This document shows positions 1 to 5,804 of a stretch of 14,448 bases of DNA, piece by piece. This DNA comes from JBGPML01 sp041486955. Its GTDB lineage: Bacteria; Patescibacteriota; UBA1384; 2-12-FULL-50-11; DASWYB01. Each line of letters opens with the position of its first letter. Within the stretch, counting starts at the first letter, position 1. Location of the stretch: the NCBI GenBank assembly GCA_041486955.1, contig JBGPML010000014.1, positions 1 through 14,448 on the forward strand, in the 5' to 3' direction. Below the pieces are notes generated by a model, which worked only from the letters and a program-made list of their open reading frames with translations, ran no database searches and had not been told where the DNA came from. The position numbers and the translations under genes are program-made.

Positions 1-903
1 CTCCATCGCAAAGGCAAGACCAGCGCCAGCAATAAGCCAGCCGATTAACGTTCCAAAGCCTGAAAGAATGGCAATAATTGTCAGGTAATAAGCGGCTTTA
101 TCGGCGAGAATTTGTGAGCGAGATTGGGAAGCTTGTGCTTCGGCGACTAATCGCATAATTCCCGCTAAGGCCGTATTCTCACCGATTTGTCTGACACGCA
201 CTTGCAATGTCCCCGAACTATTTACAGTTCCGGCTATAACTTTGCTGCCTTTTATTTTATTTACTGGCTTTGATTCTCCTGTAATCATCGACTCATTAAC
301 GGATGACTCCCCTTCAACCACTTCACCATCAGCCGGTACTTTGCCGCCCGGCCTGACTAATACAACATCGCCAACTTTTAACTCAGAAACAGCCACTTTG
401 CGCGTGGTGTCACCCGTTATAAGCTCAGCTTCGTCAGGCAGGAACTTGGCGAGTTCTTTCAGCGCGCCCTCAGCCGATTGAACAGACTTCATTTCCATCC
501 AATGACCAAACAGCATAATCGTAATTAAGGTGGCTAATTCCCAGAAAAACTCTGTGCCTTGAATGAAAAAGGTAGTGGCCAGACTGTAGGCATAGGCAGC
601 AATAATAGCGAGCGATATGAGCGTCATCATGCCGGGTGTTTTCGCTCTCAATTCTGCTATCGCACCTTTGATAAAGACCATGCCTCCATAAAAAAAGACA
701 ATTGTTCCTAAAATAGAGGATAGCCACTCTGAGCCTGGAAAGATGGGCGGTTGAAAGCCCAGCCACTCTTGAACCATCGGCGAGTAGAGCACAATTGCGA
801 TGGTGAGAATAAGACTCAACCAAAACTTCTCACGAAACATATTTGGCGAATGCCCCGCGTGTTTAGTATCTCCACTGGCGATTTGATGATGTGAATGATT
901 CAT
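1..903 (-). CDS. CopB-like P1B-type heavy-metal-translocating ATPase, N-terminal part (cut by window edge)
   Basis: This frame is open from an ATG at 903 to the window edge, giving 301 residues with no stop, so the C-terminal half is missing. It starts with a short His-rich tail (HSHH, then HAGH), typical of CopB-type pumps rather than the CxxC metal-binding domains of CopA. Membrane segments lie at about 28-41, 63-80, 92-112 and 118-134. HWMEM at 134-138 and the actuator-domain TGES at 208-211 follow, with a further helix pair starting near 271. P1B ATPases use ATP to export Cu, Ag or other soft metals across the inner membrane. The selectivity motif in helix 6, the DKTG phosphorylation site and the ATP domain lie outside the window, so the metal is inferred, not seen. 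The ATG is 9 nt after the stop of the upstream Crp/Fnr gene, with GGCAGG as ribosome site, which suggests a two-gene operon. Confidence 0.93.
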   Translation of the reverse strand, partial: MNHSHHQIASGDTKHAGHSPNMFREKFWLSLILTIAIVLYSPMVQEWLGFQPPIFPGSEWLSSILGTIVFFYGGMVFIKGAIAELRAKTPGMMTLISLAIIAAYAYSLATTFFIQGTEFFWELATLITIMLFGHWMEMKSVQSAEGALKELAKFLPDEAELITGDTTRKVAVSELKVGDVVLVRPGGKVPADGEVVEGESSVNESMITGESKPVNKIKGSKVIAGTVNSSGTLQVRVRQIGENTALAGIMRLVAEAQASQSRSQILADKAAYYLTIIAILSGFGTLIGWLIAGAGLAFAME

Positions 904-912
904 AATACCTGC

Positions 913-1569
913 CTAGCCTTTTCGTTTGTTATTGAGTTCGCGAACCAAGGATTCTAAGTTAGGAATATAAATGTTGTGTCCGATATAAACGATCAATTTA
1001 GTTTTTTTAAGCTTTTCTATCGCGATGCTGGTTGTTTCTCTCGCTGCCCCGACAAAATCAGCAATCTCTTGGTGGGTAAAATAAGGTAACATAACTCCCG
1101 TTTCATGCGGCGATCCAAAATGCTTGGCAAGATACAGAAACTCAGAAATAACACGCCCGTAAACATCGGTAAAAGCGACGGTCTCCAAGCGCGTAAGCAT
1201 GCCGTTCAATCCAGATAAAAGGCGAGCAGAAAAATGGTAAAGAACCTCAGCGTCATTACGTAAAAAACCAAGGACAGCTTCTTTCGGTGCCCGATAGACC
1301 GTTACCGGACCGATTGCCTCAAAAAAGTAGCTATTGGGCTTTTCTGCGAGGGCCCAAATCATCGAAAAAAAACTTTTTTGATGGTAAATATGCAATGTTA
1401 ATATGTTACCCGTATGTTCCGAAATTGAATACTGGCGAACATGTCCTTCAAGCACATAATACACCCCTCCCGGTTCTCTTCCACCCCAAATGATCGTATC
1501 ACCCTTTTTATAGGTCTGTTTCGTATATTGGGAGAAAAATGTCTCAATTCGTTGTTCATAATCCGTCAC
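913..1569 (-). CDS. Crp/Fnr-family transcriptional regulator
   Basis: The 218-residue protein has the usual family length and order. An N-terminal cyclic-nucleotide-type beta-barrel occupies about 10-110 (EPGGVYYVLEGHVRQY is the characteristic strand-turn-strand). A dimerisation helix covers about 112-150. A C-terminal winged helix follows, with the recognition region THQEIADFVGAARETTS at 165-181. There is no cysteine anywhere, so the FNR iron-sulphur cluster and simple thiol sensing are excluded; the effector is unknown. The start is GTG with AGGA 7 nt upstream; no ATG near the N-terminus would preserve the domain. It directly precedes the metal ATPase gene and is probably co-transcribed with it, so metal or redox stress control of that pump is a reasonable inference. 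A short dyad at 1590-1605 lies just upstream and could be its own operator. Confidence 0.92.
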   Translation of the reverse strand: MTDYEQRIETFFSQYTKQTYKKGDTIIWGGREPGGVYYVLEGHVRQYSISEHTGNILTLHIYHQKSFFSMIWALAEKPNSYFFEAIGPVTVYRAPKEAVLGFLRNDAEVLYHFSARLLSGLNGMLTRLETVAFTDVYGRVISEFLYLAKHFGSPHETGVMLPYFTHQEIADFVGAARETTSIAIEKLKKTKLIVYIGHNIYIPNLESLVRELNNKRKG

Positions 1570-1589
1570 AGTGTAATCCTACTTTCTTG

Positions 1590-1605
1590 TGACTCGTAAT
1601 AGTCA
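1590..1605. promoter_or_regulatory. Dyad TGACT-N6-AGTCA upstream of the Crp/Fnr gene
   Basis: Five-base perfect arms separated by six bases, 20 nt upstream of the GTG start. The geometry (5-N6-5) equals that of Crp/Fnr-family operators, although the half-site differs from E. coli CRP. An autoregulatory operator is inferred; arms this short can occur by chance. Confidence 0.35.
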
Positions 1606-1646
1606 TTGGATATGATGAGTGCTTTTAGGTAATTCCATCGGTGAAA

Positions 1647-2126
1647 TTACTCCGCAAAGTCTAAGGTTTTTAGTGCTTTTACACTACACCAACCGCTTAG
1701 ATTTGACATTATCAGTCGGATTGGACCCCCTTGTTCCGGACTCAAGTATTCACTGCCAGCTGCTATGGCAATAATATTGTTTTTTTTGGAAAATTTCTCC
1801 ATTGGGAATTTTGCCGAATGACCATCCATACCTTCGGCAATGACTGTTTTTGCCTGTGGAAAGGGCTCTACTATTTCAAGTAGTTTATGGGTAAATATTC
1901 CGACCCATTCAATCTCTCTCAACGGTTGATGATTGGGATTGCAACAAAATAAATAATTAGTACTAAAACTTTCGACGTACAATTTAAAATCCCATAGGCT
2001 CCAAGATAGCCTATTTTTTATTATCCCTTTTACGCTGAAAATATCCGTCTTATAATCCCATTCAAAATGGACTTTATTTTTCGGATATGAAGATCCGCCA
2101 GCGGAATGGCACGGTGAATCAAACAT
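1647..2126 (-). CDS. Minimal sulfite-oxidase-type molybdopterin-binding domain protein
   Basis: The 159 residues show the landmarks of the oxidoreductase molybdopterin-binding domain (SUOX/YedY fold) in order: FSVKGIIKNRLSWSLWDF at 30-47 (the usual 'L.v.G.v..p..l.l.dL'), IEWVGIFTHKLLE at 72-84 (the 'W.Gv.L..lL' element), AEGMDGHSAKFPME at 97-110, and LSPEQGGPIRLIM at 128-140, the phosphate and pterin loop. C61 and C62 lie roughly where the molybdenum-ligand cysteine is expected. Family enzymes reduce or oxidise sulphur or amino-acid sulfoxide centres with Mo-molybdopterin. This copy is only the core domain, without the C-terminal Mo-co dimerisation domain, and has no signal peptide. Whether it binds cofactor is open. 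AAAGG lies 5 nt before the ATG. No molybdopterin synthesis genes are visible nearby. Confidence 0.7.
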   Translation of the reverse strand: MFDSPCHSAGGSSYPKNKVHFEWDYKTDIFSVKGIIKNRLSWSLWDFKLYVESFSTNYLFCCNPNHQPLREIEWVGIFTHKLLEIVEPFPQAKTVIAEGMDGHSAKFPMEKFSKKNNIIAIAAGSEYLSPEQGGPIRLIMSNLSGWCSVKALKTLDFAE

Positions 2127-2151
2127 ATAAGCCTTTCGAATCTTATCATGT

Positions 2152-2179
2152 TGTGAGGCACTCTGTTGAGTGCCTCACA
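2152..2179 (-). terminator. Perfect 12-bp hairpin between two minus-strand genes
   Basis: TGTGAGGCACTC and its exact complement enclose a 4-base loop (2164-2167), 15 nt past the stop of the upstream membrane-protein gene. The stem is GC-rich enough to stop transcription, but no clear T run follows on either strand, so mRNA 3'-end protection is an alternative. Confidence 0.55.
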
Positions 2180-2194
2180 CATTTCTCCGCTCTA

Positions 2195-2563
2195 CTATGC
2201 GAACGATTCAATATGGTCTGAAGTAGACGATATATGGTGTGCCATACCTACTACCCACATAGCGATGACCCCCACTGTTACTGCCAAGAACATCGTCTGA
2301 GTGGCGTAGAATAGGCTCGCGATGAACAGTCCGAGTGTGACTATTCCAACGATCATCTGCCCTAGAAGCCAACCACCCTCCTCAATATCACGTCGCTCCA
2401 TTCCTATGAATCCCATTATTAGAGCCAAGATGCCGACTGTCACGATAGCGCTCAACTGAGTATTAATCAGTGGCAGATCAACACCTCTTGTTACCGCGTA
2501 ATACAGACCAACGATTGCCGCCGCAAGAAGAGTCGTTACACTATCTCGCCATGTCAGTTTCAT
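2195..2563 (-). CDS. Small four-helix membrane protein, function unknown
   Basis: From the ATG at 2563 the protein has 122 residues, with hydrophobic segments at about 9-24, 34-54, 65-84 and 87-105, and a polar C-terminus (HHISSTSDHIESFA). An in-frame GTG lies 9 nt further upstream but overlaps the AGGAGG ribosome site (2573-2578). That site is 9 nt from the ATG, an ideal distance, so the ATG is chosen. No enzyme motif is visible. The layout (short cytoplasmic ends, paired helices with a charged MERRDIEEGG loop at about 55-64) suggests an integral inner-membrane protein of a DUF type that I do not recognise. A 16-base palindrome lies upstream at 2621-2636, and a hairpin terminator-like structure follows the stop. 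Confidence 0.75.
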   Translation of the reverse strand: MKLTWRDSVTTLLAAAIVGLYYAVTRGVDLPLINTQLSAIVTVGILALIMGFIGMERRDIEEGGWLLGQMIVGIVTLGLFIASLFYATQTMFLAVTVGVIAMWVVGMAHHISSTSDHIESFA

Positions 2564-2620
2564 TTCTCTCACCTCCTCTCTTTTGACAATTTAAACCTAC
2601 TCTCCTTGGTTTAGGCTGTC

Positions 2621-2636
2621 TGTAATCTGGATTACA
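2621..2636. promoter_or_regulatory. 16-base palindrome TGTAATC-TG-GATTACA, probable operator
   Basis: Seven-base perfect arms with only two bases between them; too tight for a good RNA hairpin, so a protein-binding dyad is more likely. It lies 58 nt upstream of the membrane-protein start at 2563 and just downstream of the VOC gene on the same strand. The binding protein is unknown. Confidence 0.5.
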
Positions 2637-2661
2637 AAACCCAAAGCGAATGACAAACGAT

Positions 2662-3132
2662 TTATTGTTGTTGGTATGCTTTCTCTAAATCCTTAATCAC
2701 AATTTTTTTCATTCTAAGCATCGCATCTAATACTCGTTTCGCTCTTTCGGGATCTTTGTCAAACAGTAGCTCACGTAATTTGGACGGAATGATCTGCCAA
2801 GACATGCCATATTTATCTTTCAGCCAGCCGCATTGGCTTTCCTTGCCGCCGTCAGCGGTCAACTTTGCCCATAATTCGTCAACTTCCTTCTGCGACTTGC
2901 AATCGACAAAGAGCGAAATAGCCTCTGTAAACTTGAATTCTGGACCGGCATCCATTGCCATAAATTCTTGTCCCTCAAGCGAGAATTGGGCCGCCATTAC
3001 TTTCCCCTTCATGGGGCCGCCACCGTAGTGACTCATGCTATGAATCTTGGAATTCTTAAATAACGAGGTATAAAACTTGATTGCCTCTTCGGCATTATCA
3101 TCAAACCACAAAAATAGCGTAATTTTTTGCAT
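2662..3132 (-). CDS. PhnB/3-demethylubiquinone methyltransferase-like VOC-fold protein
   Basis: The 156-residue protein matches the PhnB-like branch of the vicinal-oxygen-chelate fold throughout. It opens with ITLFLWFDDNAEEAIKFYTSLF (4-25), then the G-rich turn SHYGGGPMKGKVMAAQF, EFMAMDAGPEFKFTEAISLFV, and the second half LTADGGKESQCGWLKDKYGMSWQIIPSKL (91-119). The C-terminal tail with the DPERAKRVLDAMLRMKKIVI pattern is standard for this family. Despite its database name this group rarely has a proven ubiquinone methyltransferase role, and the substrate is unknown. The ATG has AAAGGA about 9 nt upstream. It stands alone, divergent from the TM2 gene across a 131-nt intergenic region. Confidence 0.9.
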   Translation of the reverse strand: MQKITLFLWFDDNAEEAIKFYTSLFKNSKIHSMSHYGGGPMKGKVMAAQFSLEGQEFMAMDAGPEFKFTEAISLFVDCKSQKEVDELWAKLTADGGKESQCGWLKDKYGMSWQIIPSKLRELLFDKDPERAKRVLDAMLRMKKIVIKDLEKAYQQQ

Positions 3133-3204
3133 AGAGTTTTTTCCTTTCTCGTTAAATATATCAGCGTCACATTACGTTATACTTACTGTGACTATGGCCT
3201 ATGT

Positions 3205-3224
3205 TATGCTTATTAGCATATAAT
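3205..3224 (+). promoter_or_regulatory. Consensus -10 (TATAAT) overlapped by a dyad, upstream of the TM2 gene
   Basis: TATAAT at 3219-3224 is a perfect -10 box 39 nt from the TM2 ATG; no good -35 is found 16-18 nt upstream. The dyad TATGCT-TATT-AGCATA (3205-3220) overlaps its first two bases, as expected for a repressor or activator site. AAAAGGAG at 3252-3259 serves as ribosome site. Confidence 0.45.
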
Positions 3225-3263
3225 ACACTTAGAATAAGTAAATAAAATTGCAAAAGGAGTAGT

Positions 3264-3506
3264 ATGGCCGAAGAAAGCGTAAAACAAGAAGAATCAGTTT
3301 CAACAAAATCCAGATTAGCGGTAACGTTACTTGCTTTTTTTCTTGGGTATTTGGGAGTGCATAGATTCTATCTCGAAAAAACTGGTACAGGCCTTTTAAT
3401 GCTATTCACCTTTGGCGGTCTCGGCATTTGGACGCTAATTGACTTTATTATGGCAGTCTCTGGTAGTATGAGAGATAATCAAGGAAAGCTAATAAAGAAC
3501 TGGTAA
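3264..3506 (+). CDS. TM2-domain membrane protein
   Basis: The 80-residue protein is a complete TM2 domain. A polar N-terminus (1-16) leads into AVTLLAFFLGYLGVHRFYL (19-37), then KTGTGLLMLFTFGGLGIWTLIDFIMAV (39-65). The GxxGxHRFY and GGLGIWxLIDF elements are the family signature. Two transmembrane hairpin helices are predicted. TM2 proteins are widespread and their role in bacteria is poorly defined. AAAAGGAG lies 4 nt before the ATG, and a -10 box with an overlapping dyad sits about 40 nt upstream. The gene converges on the next one with only 3 nt between the stops and no terminator hairpin, so the two transcripts probably overlap at their ends. Confidence 0.92.
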   Translation: MAEESVKQEESVSTKSRLAVTLLAFFLGYLGVHRFYLEKTGTGLLMLFTFGGLGIWTLIDFIMAVSGSMRDNQGKLIKNW

Positions 3507-3509
3507 ATC

Positions 3510-3824
3510 TTATTCAGCGGCAACACGAAGAACGTAGTCTTTTCCTTGAGATTGCTCGCAGAGGGATGCGATCTTTCCAAATCTTTCTTTAAAGCCAGGC
3601 ATTTGACGCCACGTTTTGACCGCATCAAAACTTTCCCATGGGCCAAACGAAACAAAGTGTCGGGGATTTGCCACTTCCTGGATGAGGTGTGGCTTCCCAG
3701 ATCCCTCGACATTTTCACTTGTCCATTGTGCCAATTCAGCCCATGCCTTTACAAATGAATCCTCTTGTCCCGACTTTACTAACCAGTCACCCGACGTATA
3801 TGGTTGATTCACGACTTTTGTCAT
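3510..3824 (-). CDS. ABM-like (antibiotic biosynthesis monooxygenase-type) ferredoxin-fold protein
   Basis: The frame opens at a TTG (3854), but AAGGA sits 6 nt before the ATG at 3824, the second of two tandem ATGs, giving a 104-residue protein. The pattern VNQPYTSGDWLVKSGQ - EDSFVKAWAELAQWT - PHLIQEVANPRHFVSFGPWES - AVKTWRQMPGFKERFGKI fits the dimeric alpha/beta-barrel (ABM) fold: a beta strand, a long helix, the 'F.s...WeS.ea...w...peF' block, then the last strand YVLRVA. Members are small oxygenases, haem-degrading enzymes or proteins of unknown role; the catalytic residues are not conserved enough to choose. It appears to be a single-gene unit. Confidence 0.7.
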   Translation of the reverse strand: MTKVVNQPYTSGDWLVKSGQEDSFVKAWAELAQWTSENVEGSGKPHLIQEVANPRHFVSFGPWESFDAVKTWRQMPGFKERFGKIASLCEQSQGKDYVLRVAAE

Positions 3825-3983
3825 CATAATTCCTTTTTGGTTTAGATATATCAAAAAACGACCTTTTGGTCATCTTGTCGAAACTACTTTCACTAGTAGA
3901 ACATTTGTTTTCTGTTGGTTTGCATGCCCAGGAACGAAAAGTTTAAGGTAAATATAAATCTAGAGACTATCAAAACATAGTGA

Positions 3984-4412
3984 CTACTGAACAATAATCG
4001 TTCCGTGCATGTAGGGATGAACACTACAATGATAGGTATAAGTCCCGGCTTTATTAAAGGTAGCAGTTCCTGATTTTCCTTGACCTAATAAGCCAGTATC
4101 AAAGCTGTTATCATCAGCTGTTGCGCTATGACTCATACTGTCTTGATTTGTCCAAGTCACTGTCCCCCCAACTTTTACGGTTAATCTCGCGGGGGAGAAA
4201 CTATAATTTGATATTTGGACGGTGTTTTGAGTTGAAGGAGCAGAATTGAGTAAGGTCGCCTGCGGATTTGCGCTCTGAGTTGACTGTGAATTGGGATACC
4301 CGCCTTTCTTAGCCAAAACAAAATAATAGATGAGCCCATATACAACGGCGGCGATAACCACATAGATTAAAATCCATTGCCAAAGGGGCCTTTTACGATA
4401 ACCATTATTCAT
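3984..4412 (-). CDS. Membrane-anchored plastocyanin-like type 1 copper protein
   Basis: The 142-residue protein has a cytoplasmic KRP start, one transmembrane anchor (about 10-33), a Ser/Gln/Asn-rich linker (38-65) and a cupredoxin domain (66-142). The domain holds all four type 1 copper ligands of the plastocyanin/amicyanin pattern: H95 in DSMSHSAT, then C129, H132 and M135 in HCSVHPYMHG. It therefore most likely binds copper and carries electrons, or buffers copper, on the outer face of the membrane. No Shine-Dalgarno sequence precedes the ATG. A promoter with TTGACA at 4443-4448 and AATAGT at 4419-4424 would start the mRNA at the start codon. The phosphatase gene ends 45 nt upstream. Confidence 0.93.
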   Translation of the reverse strand: MNNGYRKRPLWQWILIYVVIAAVVYGLIYYFVLAKKGGYPNSQSTQSANPQATLLNSAPSTQNTVQISNYSFSPARLTVKVGGTVTWTNQDSMSHSATADDNSFDTGLLGQGKSGTATFNKAGTYTYHCSVHPYMHGTIIVQ

Positions 4413-4418
4413 ACACTT

Positions 4419-4448
4419 ACTATTTCAAATAAAGAAAGAAGATGTCAA
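4419..4448 (-). promoter_or_regulatory. Leaderless promoter of the plastocyanin-like gene
   Basis: TTGACA (4443-4448), 18-nt spacer, AATAGT (4419-4424), then 6 nt to the ATG at 4412. No ribosome-binding sequence is present. It would give the cupredoxin its own transcript even if read-through from the phosphatase gene also occurs. Confidence 0.55.
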
Positions 4449-4457
4449 CCTACTTAC

Positions 4458-4940
4458 TTAAGCTTTCAAAGAATTTTTAAATATTTTTAGTCCTTCAAGC
4501 TGTGCTGCGCTTAAATGGATACTGGGTCGTTTAGCCTGGACATATTTGATTGCTTCATCAATCTCCATCCCCTTTTTAACTAGATAGGCTATATGTAAAG
4601 TTGGGGCTCTGCCGTGCCCGTTCTTGCAGTGAATATATACCTTTATTTTTCTGCTTATTAAAAAATCTAATGTCTGAACGCCAAGGGTTAATTTATCGAG
4701 TGTAGGGGCTTCATGGTCGTTGGTTGGTAACCATAAAAAATAATCCACTCCGGTGGGTGCGTCAACTCTCAGTTCTTCTAAGCTAATGTCTCCTCTTACC
4801 TTTTTTGTGAGCAATTCCCTATCAAAACCTATTTGACAACACATATTTGTACCGATAAAGACTTGATCATCGATTTGATCATAGTCAAAACCTTTATGGC
4901 CAAGAGTATGCCTATATAGGTCAATAATCTTATTTTCCAT
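4458..4940 (-). CDS. Dual-specificity-type protein tyrosine phosphatase
   Basis: The 160-residue protein is a single compact phosphatase domain. The catalytic P-loop HCKNGHGRAPT (104-114) matches HCxxGxxR(S/T), with nucleophile C105 and phosphate-binding R111. D75 in LPTNDHEAP is well placed as the general acid. VFIGTNMCCQ at 27-36 resembles the usual 'I.ig...' entry strand, and MEIDEAIKYVQAKRP (125-139) is the helix typical after the P-loop. The substrate could be a phosphoprotein, phosphoinositide or RNA 5' end; it cannot be told from sequence. There is no signal peptide, so it acts in the cytoplasm. The start has no Shine-Dalgarno sequence but has an extended -10 box 6 nt upstream. The neighbouring cupredoxin gene follows after 45 nt. 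Confidence 0.9.
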   Translation of the reverse strand: MENKIIDLYRHTLGHKGFDYDQIDDQVFIGTNMCCQIGFDRELLTKKVRGDISLEELRVDAPTGVDYFLWLPTNDHEAPTLDKLTLGVQTLDFLISRKIKVYIHCKNGHGRAPTLHIAYLVKKGMEIDEAIKYVQAKRPSIHLSAAQLEGLKIFKNSLKA

Positions 4941-4946
4941 ACATCA

Positions 4947-4955
4947 AATATAACA
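4947..4955 (-). promoter_or_regulatory. Extended -10 of the phosphatase gene (leaderless)
   Basis: TATATT at 4947-4952 is preceded by TGT (4953-4955), matching an extended -10, and lies 6 nt from the ATG at 4940. No proper -35 is seen at 16-18 nt, which an extended -10 can dispense with. Confidence 0.45.
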
Positions 4956-4980
4956 CAGGAAACAGAAGATTATTATCAAG

Positions 4981-4996
4981 AAGTATGCAAATACTT
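4981..4996. promoter_or_regulatory. Dyad AAGTAT-GCAA-ATACTT upstream of the phosphatase gene
   Basis: Six-base perfect arms with a four-base centre, about 48 nt upstream of the expected transcription start at 4940. The position would suit an activator or distal operator; there is no other support. Confidence 0.3.
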
Positions 4997-5085
4997 GACT
5001 CGAAACTACAAACAACATACGAACTATTATTATCTAATCCGCGAATGTTATGTATCGATGAATTGAGTTCAGTTAGATTTCGGAT

Positions 5086-5424
5086 TTATGCAAGATCAGA
5101 GGATTTATCACCTGGAATATCATTAAAAGGTCCGGGGGGAAAAGTCTTACTCGGAGGTGTTTGAGGTGTAGTATCGCTCTTAGGCTCAGACGGCGGAGGG
5201 GTGGCTGGTGTCTCTGTGGCTGGAGGAGTAGTTTGCCCTGATGGTTGTCCAGTCGCTGGGATCTGTACTGGCGTTTGAGGTTGCGGTGGAATTGCAGGGG
5301 GGCCGTGATACTGGTCATTGCTCGTTTTAACATCAAAAGGCTCTGGAATTCCAGGAATCGGATCTGTAGTTCCCGCCGGAAGAGAGTCGGAAGATGGAGG
5401 GGTAGAATTGTTATTATCGTCCAT
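5086..5424 (-). CDS. Proline-rich, intrinsically disordered mini-protein
   Basis: The 112-residue protein starts with MDDNNNSTPPSSDSLPAG and consists almost wholly of Pro, Thr, Ser, Gln and Asp, with runs such as TPPATETPATPPPSEPKS. It has no cysteine, no hydrophobic core and no membrane segment or signal peptide, so it should be disordered. The start is supported by a leaderless promoter (TTGACA at 5454-5459, 17-nt spacer, TAGCCT, 6 nt to ATG). A GGAGG also occurs, but 14 nt before the ATG, too far for a normal site. A second long frame (5073-5471) overlaps it and also opens with an ATG, but its Leu/Arg-rich product looks like a frame shadow. The function is unknown. Confidence 0.6.
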   Translation of the reverse strand: MDDNNNSTPPSSDSLPAGTTDPIPGIPEPFDVKTSNDQYHGPPAIPPQPQTPVQIPATGQPSGQTTPPATETPATPPPSEPKSDTTPQTPPSKTFPPGPFNDIPGDKSSDLA

Positions 5425-5430
5425 AATTCT

Positions 5431-5459
5431 AGGCTAGTCCTCCGTCTAGAATTTGTCAA
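5431..5459 (-). promoter_or_regulatory. Leaderless promoter of the proline-rich protein gene
   Basis: TTGACA (5454-5459), exactly 17 nt spacer, TAGCCT (5431-5436; keeps the key T, A and final T of the -10), then 6 nt to the ATG. Confidence 0.5.
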
Positions 5460-5515
5460 ATAGTCTTGCATTAACGAAATCTTTAGCTCCAGCTAGCAAG
5501 GATCGCGGATTTTTG

Positions 5516-5764
5516 TTAAGGTGTGTCCACTTCGGCGGATTTATATTTCAGCAAACGGAAAAGCCCTTTAGATGGTTTGTAAATCTTGTCAGGAAAGTTT
5601 TGGACAAGTTTCCAGACGCATCCGTTGACCGTTTTCGGATGAAAGTTGTGATCTGATGTCTCAATTTTTGAGCGCAGTTCTGACCAACGTAGACCCTCTG
5701 GATGCTGTTCGAGCAACTCAAATGCTTTTGCGTTTATACGTTCCGTAACTTTGGAGGACTGCAC
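5516..5764 (-). CDS. Small winged-helix DNA-binding protein
   Basis: The 82-residue protein is one winged-helix domain: helix 1 INAKAFELLEQHPEG (10-24), helix 2 RWSELRSKIETSD (26-38), helix 3 HPKTVNGCVWKLVQNFPDK (42-60), then the wing strand IYKPSKGLFRLLKY (61-74). The YKPSKGLFRL ending is a pattern I associate with HARE-HTH/Mrr-N-like winged helices, often found fused to other domains; here it stands alone. It begins at GTG, with AAGGGTGG 4 nt upstream as ribosome site; no ATG is available in frame. DNA or RNA binding is inferred from the fold and the target is unknown. It ends 91 nt before the proline-rich gene. Confidence 0.65.
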   Translation of the reverse strand: MQSSKVTERINAKAFELLEQHPEGLRWSELRSKIETSDHNFHPKTVNGCVWKLVQNFPDKIYKPSKGLFRLLKYKSAEVDTP

Positions 5765-5804
5765 ACGACCACCCTTTCCGGTAAATATTCCTTATTTCTC
5801 TAAT

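Noticed and set aside
3479..3758. Minus frame 3479-3718 and plus frames 3546-3758, 3616-3807
   Set aside because: Shadows of the ABM-like gene; their products have no family pattern.
3855..3983. Short self-complementary stretches such as CTACT/AGTAG
   Set aside because: Five-base arms without a plausible function or distance to a gene start.
4985..5161. Plus-strand frame starting ATGCAAATACTT, 58 codons
   Set aside because: It lies largely antisense to the proline-rich gene, has no ribosome site and its product shows no family features.
5073..5471. 132-codon minus frame overlapping the proline-rich gene
   Set aside because: No ribosome site or promoter fits its start. The Leu/Arg-rich product is what a shifted reading of a Pro/Thr-rich gene gives.
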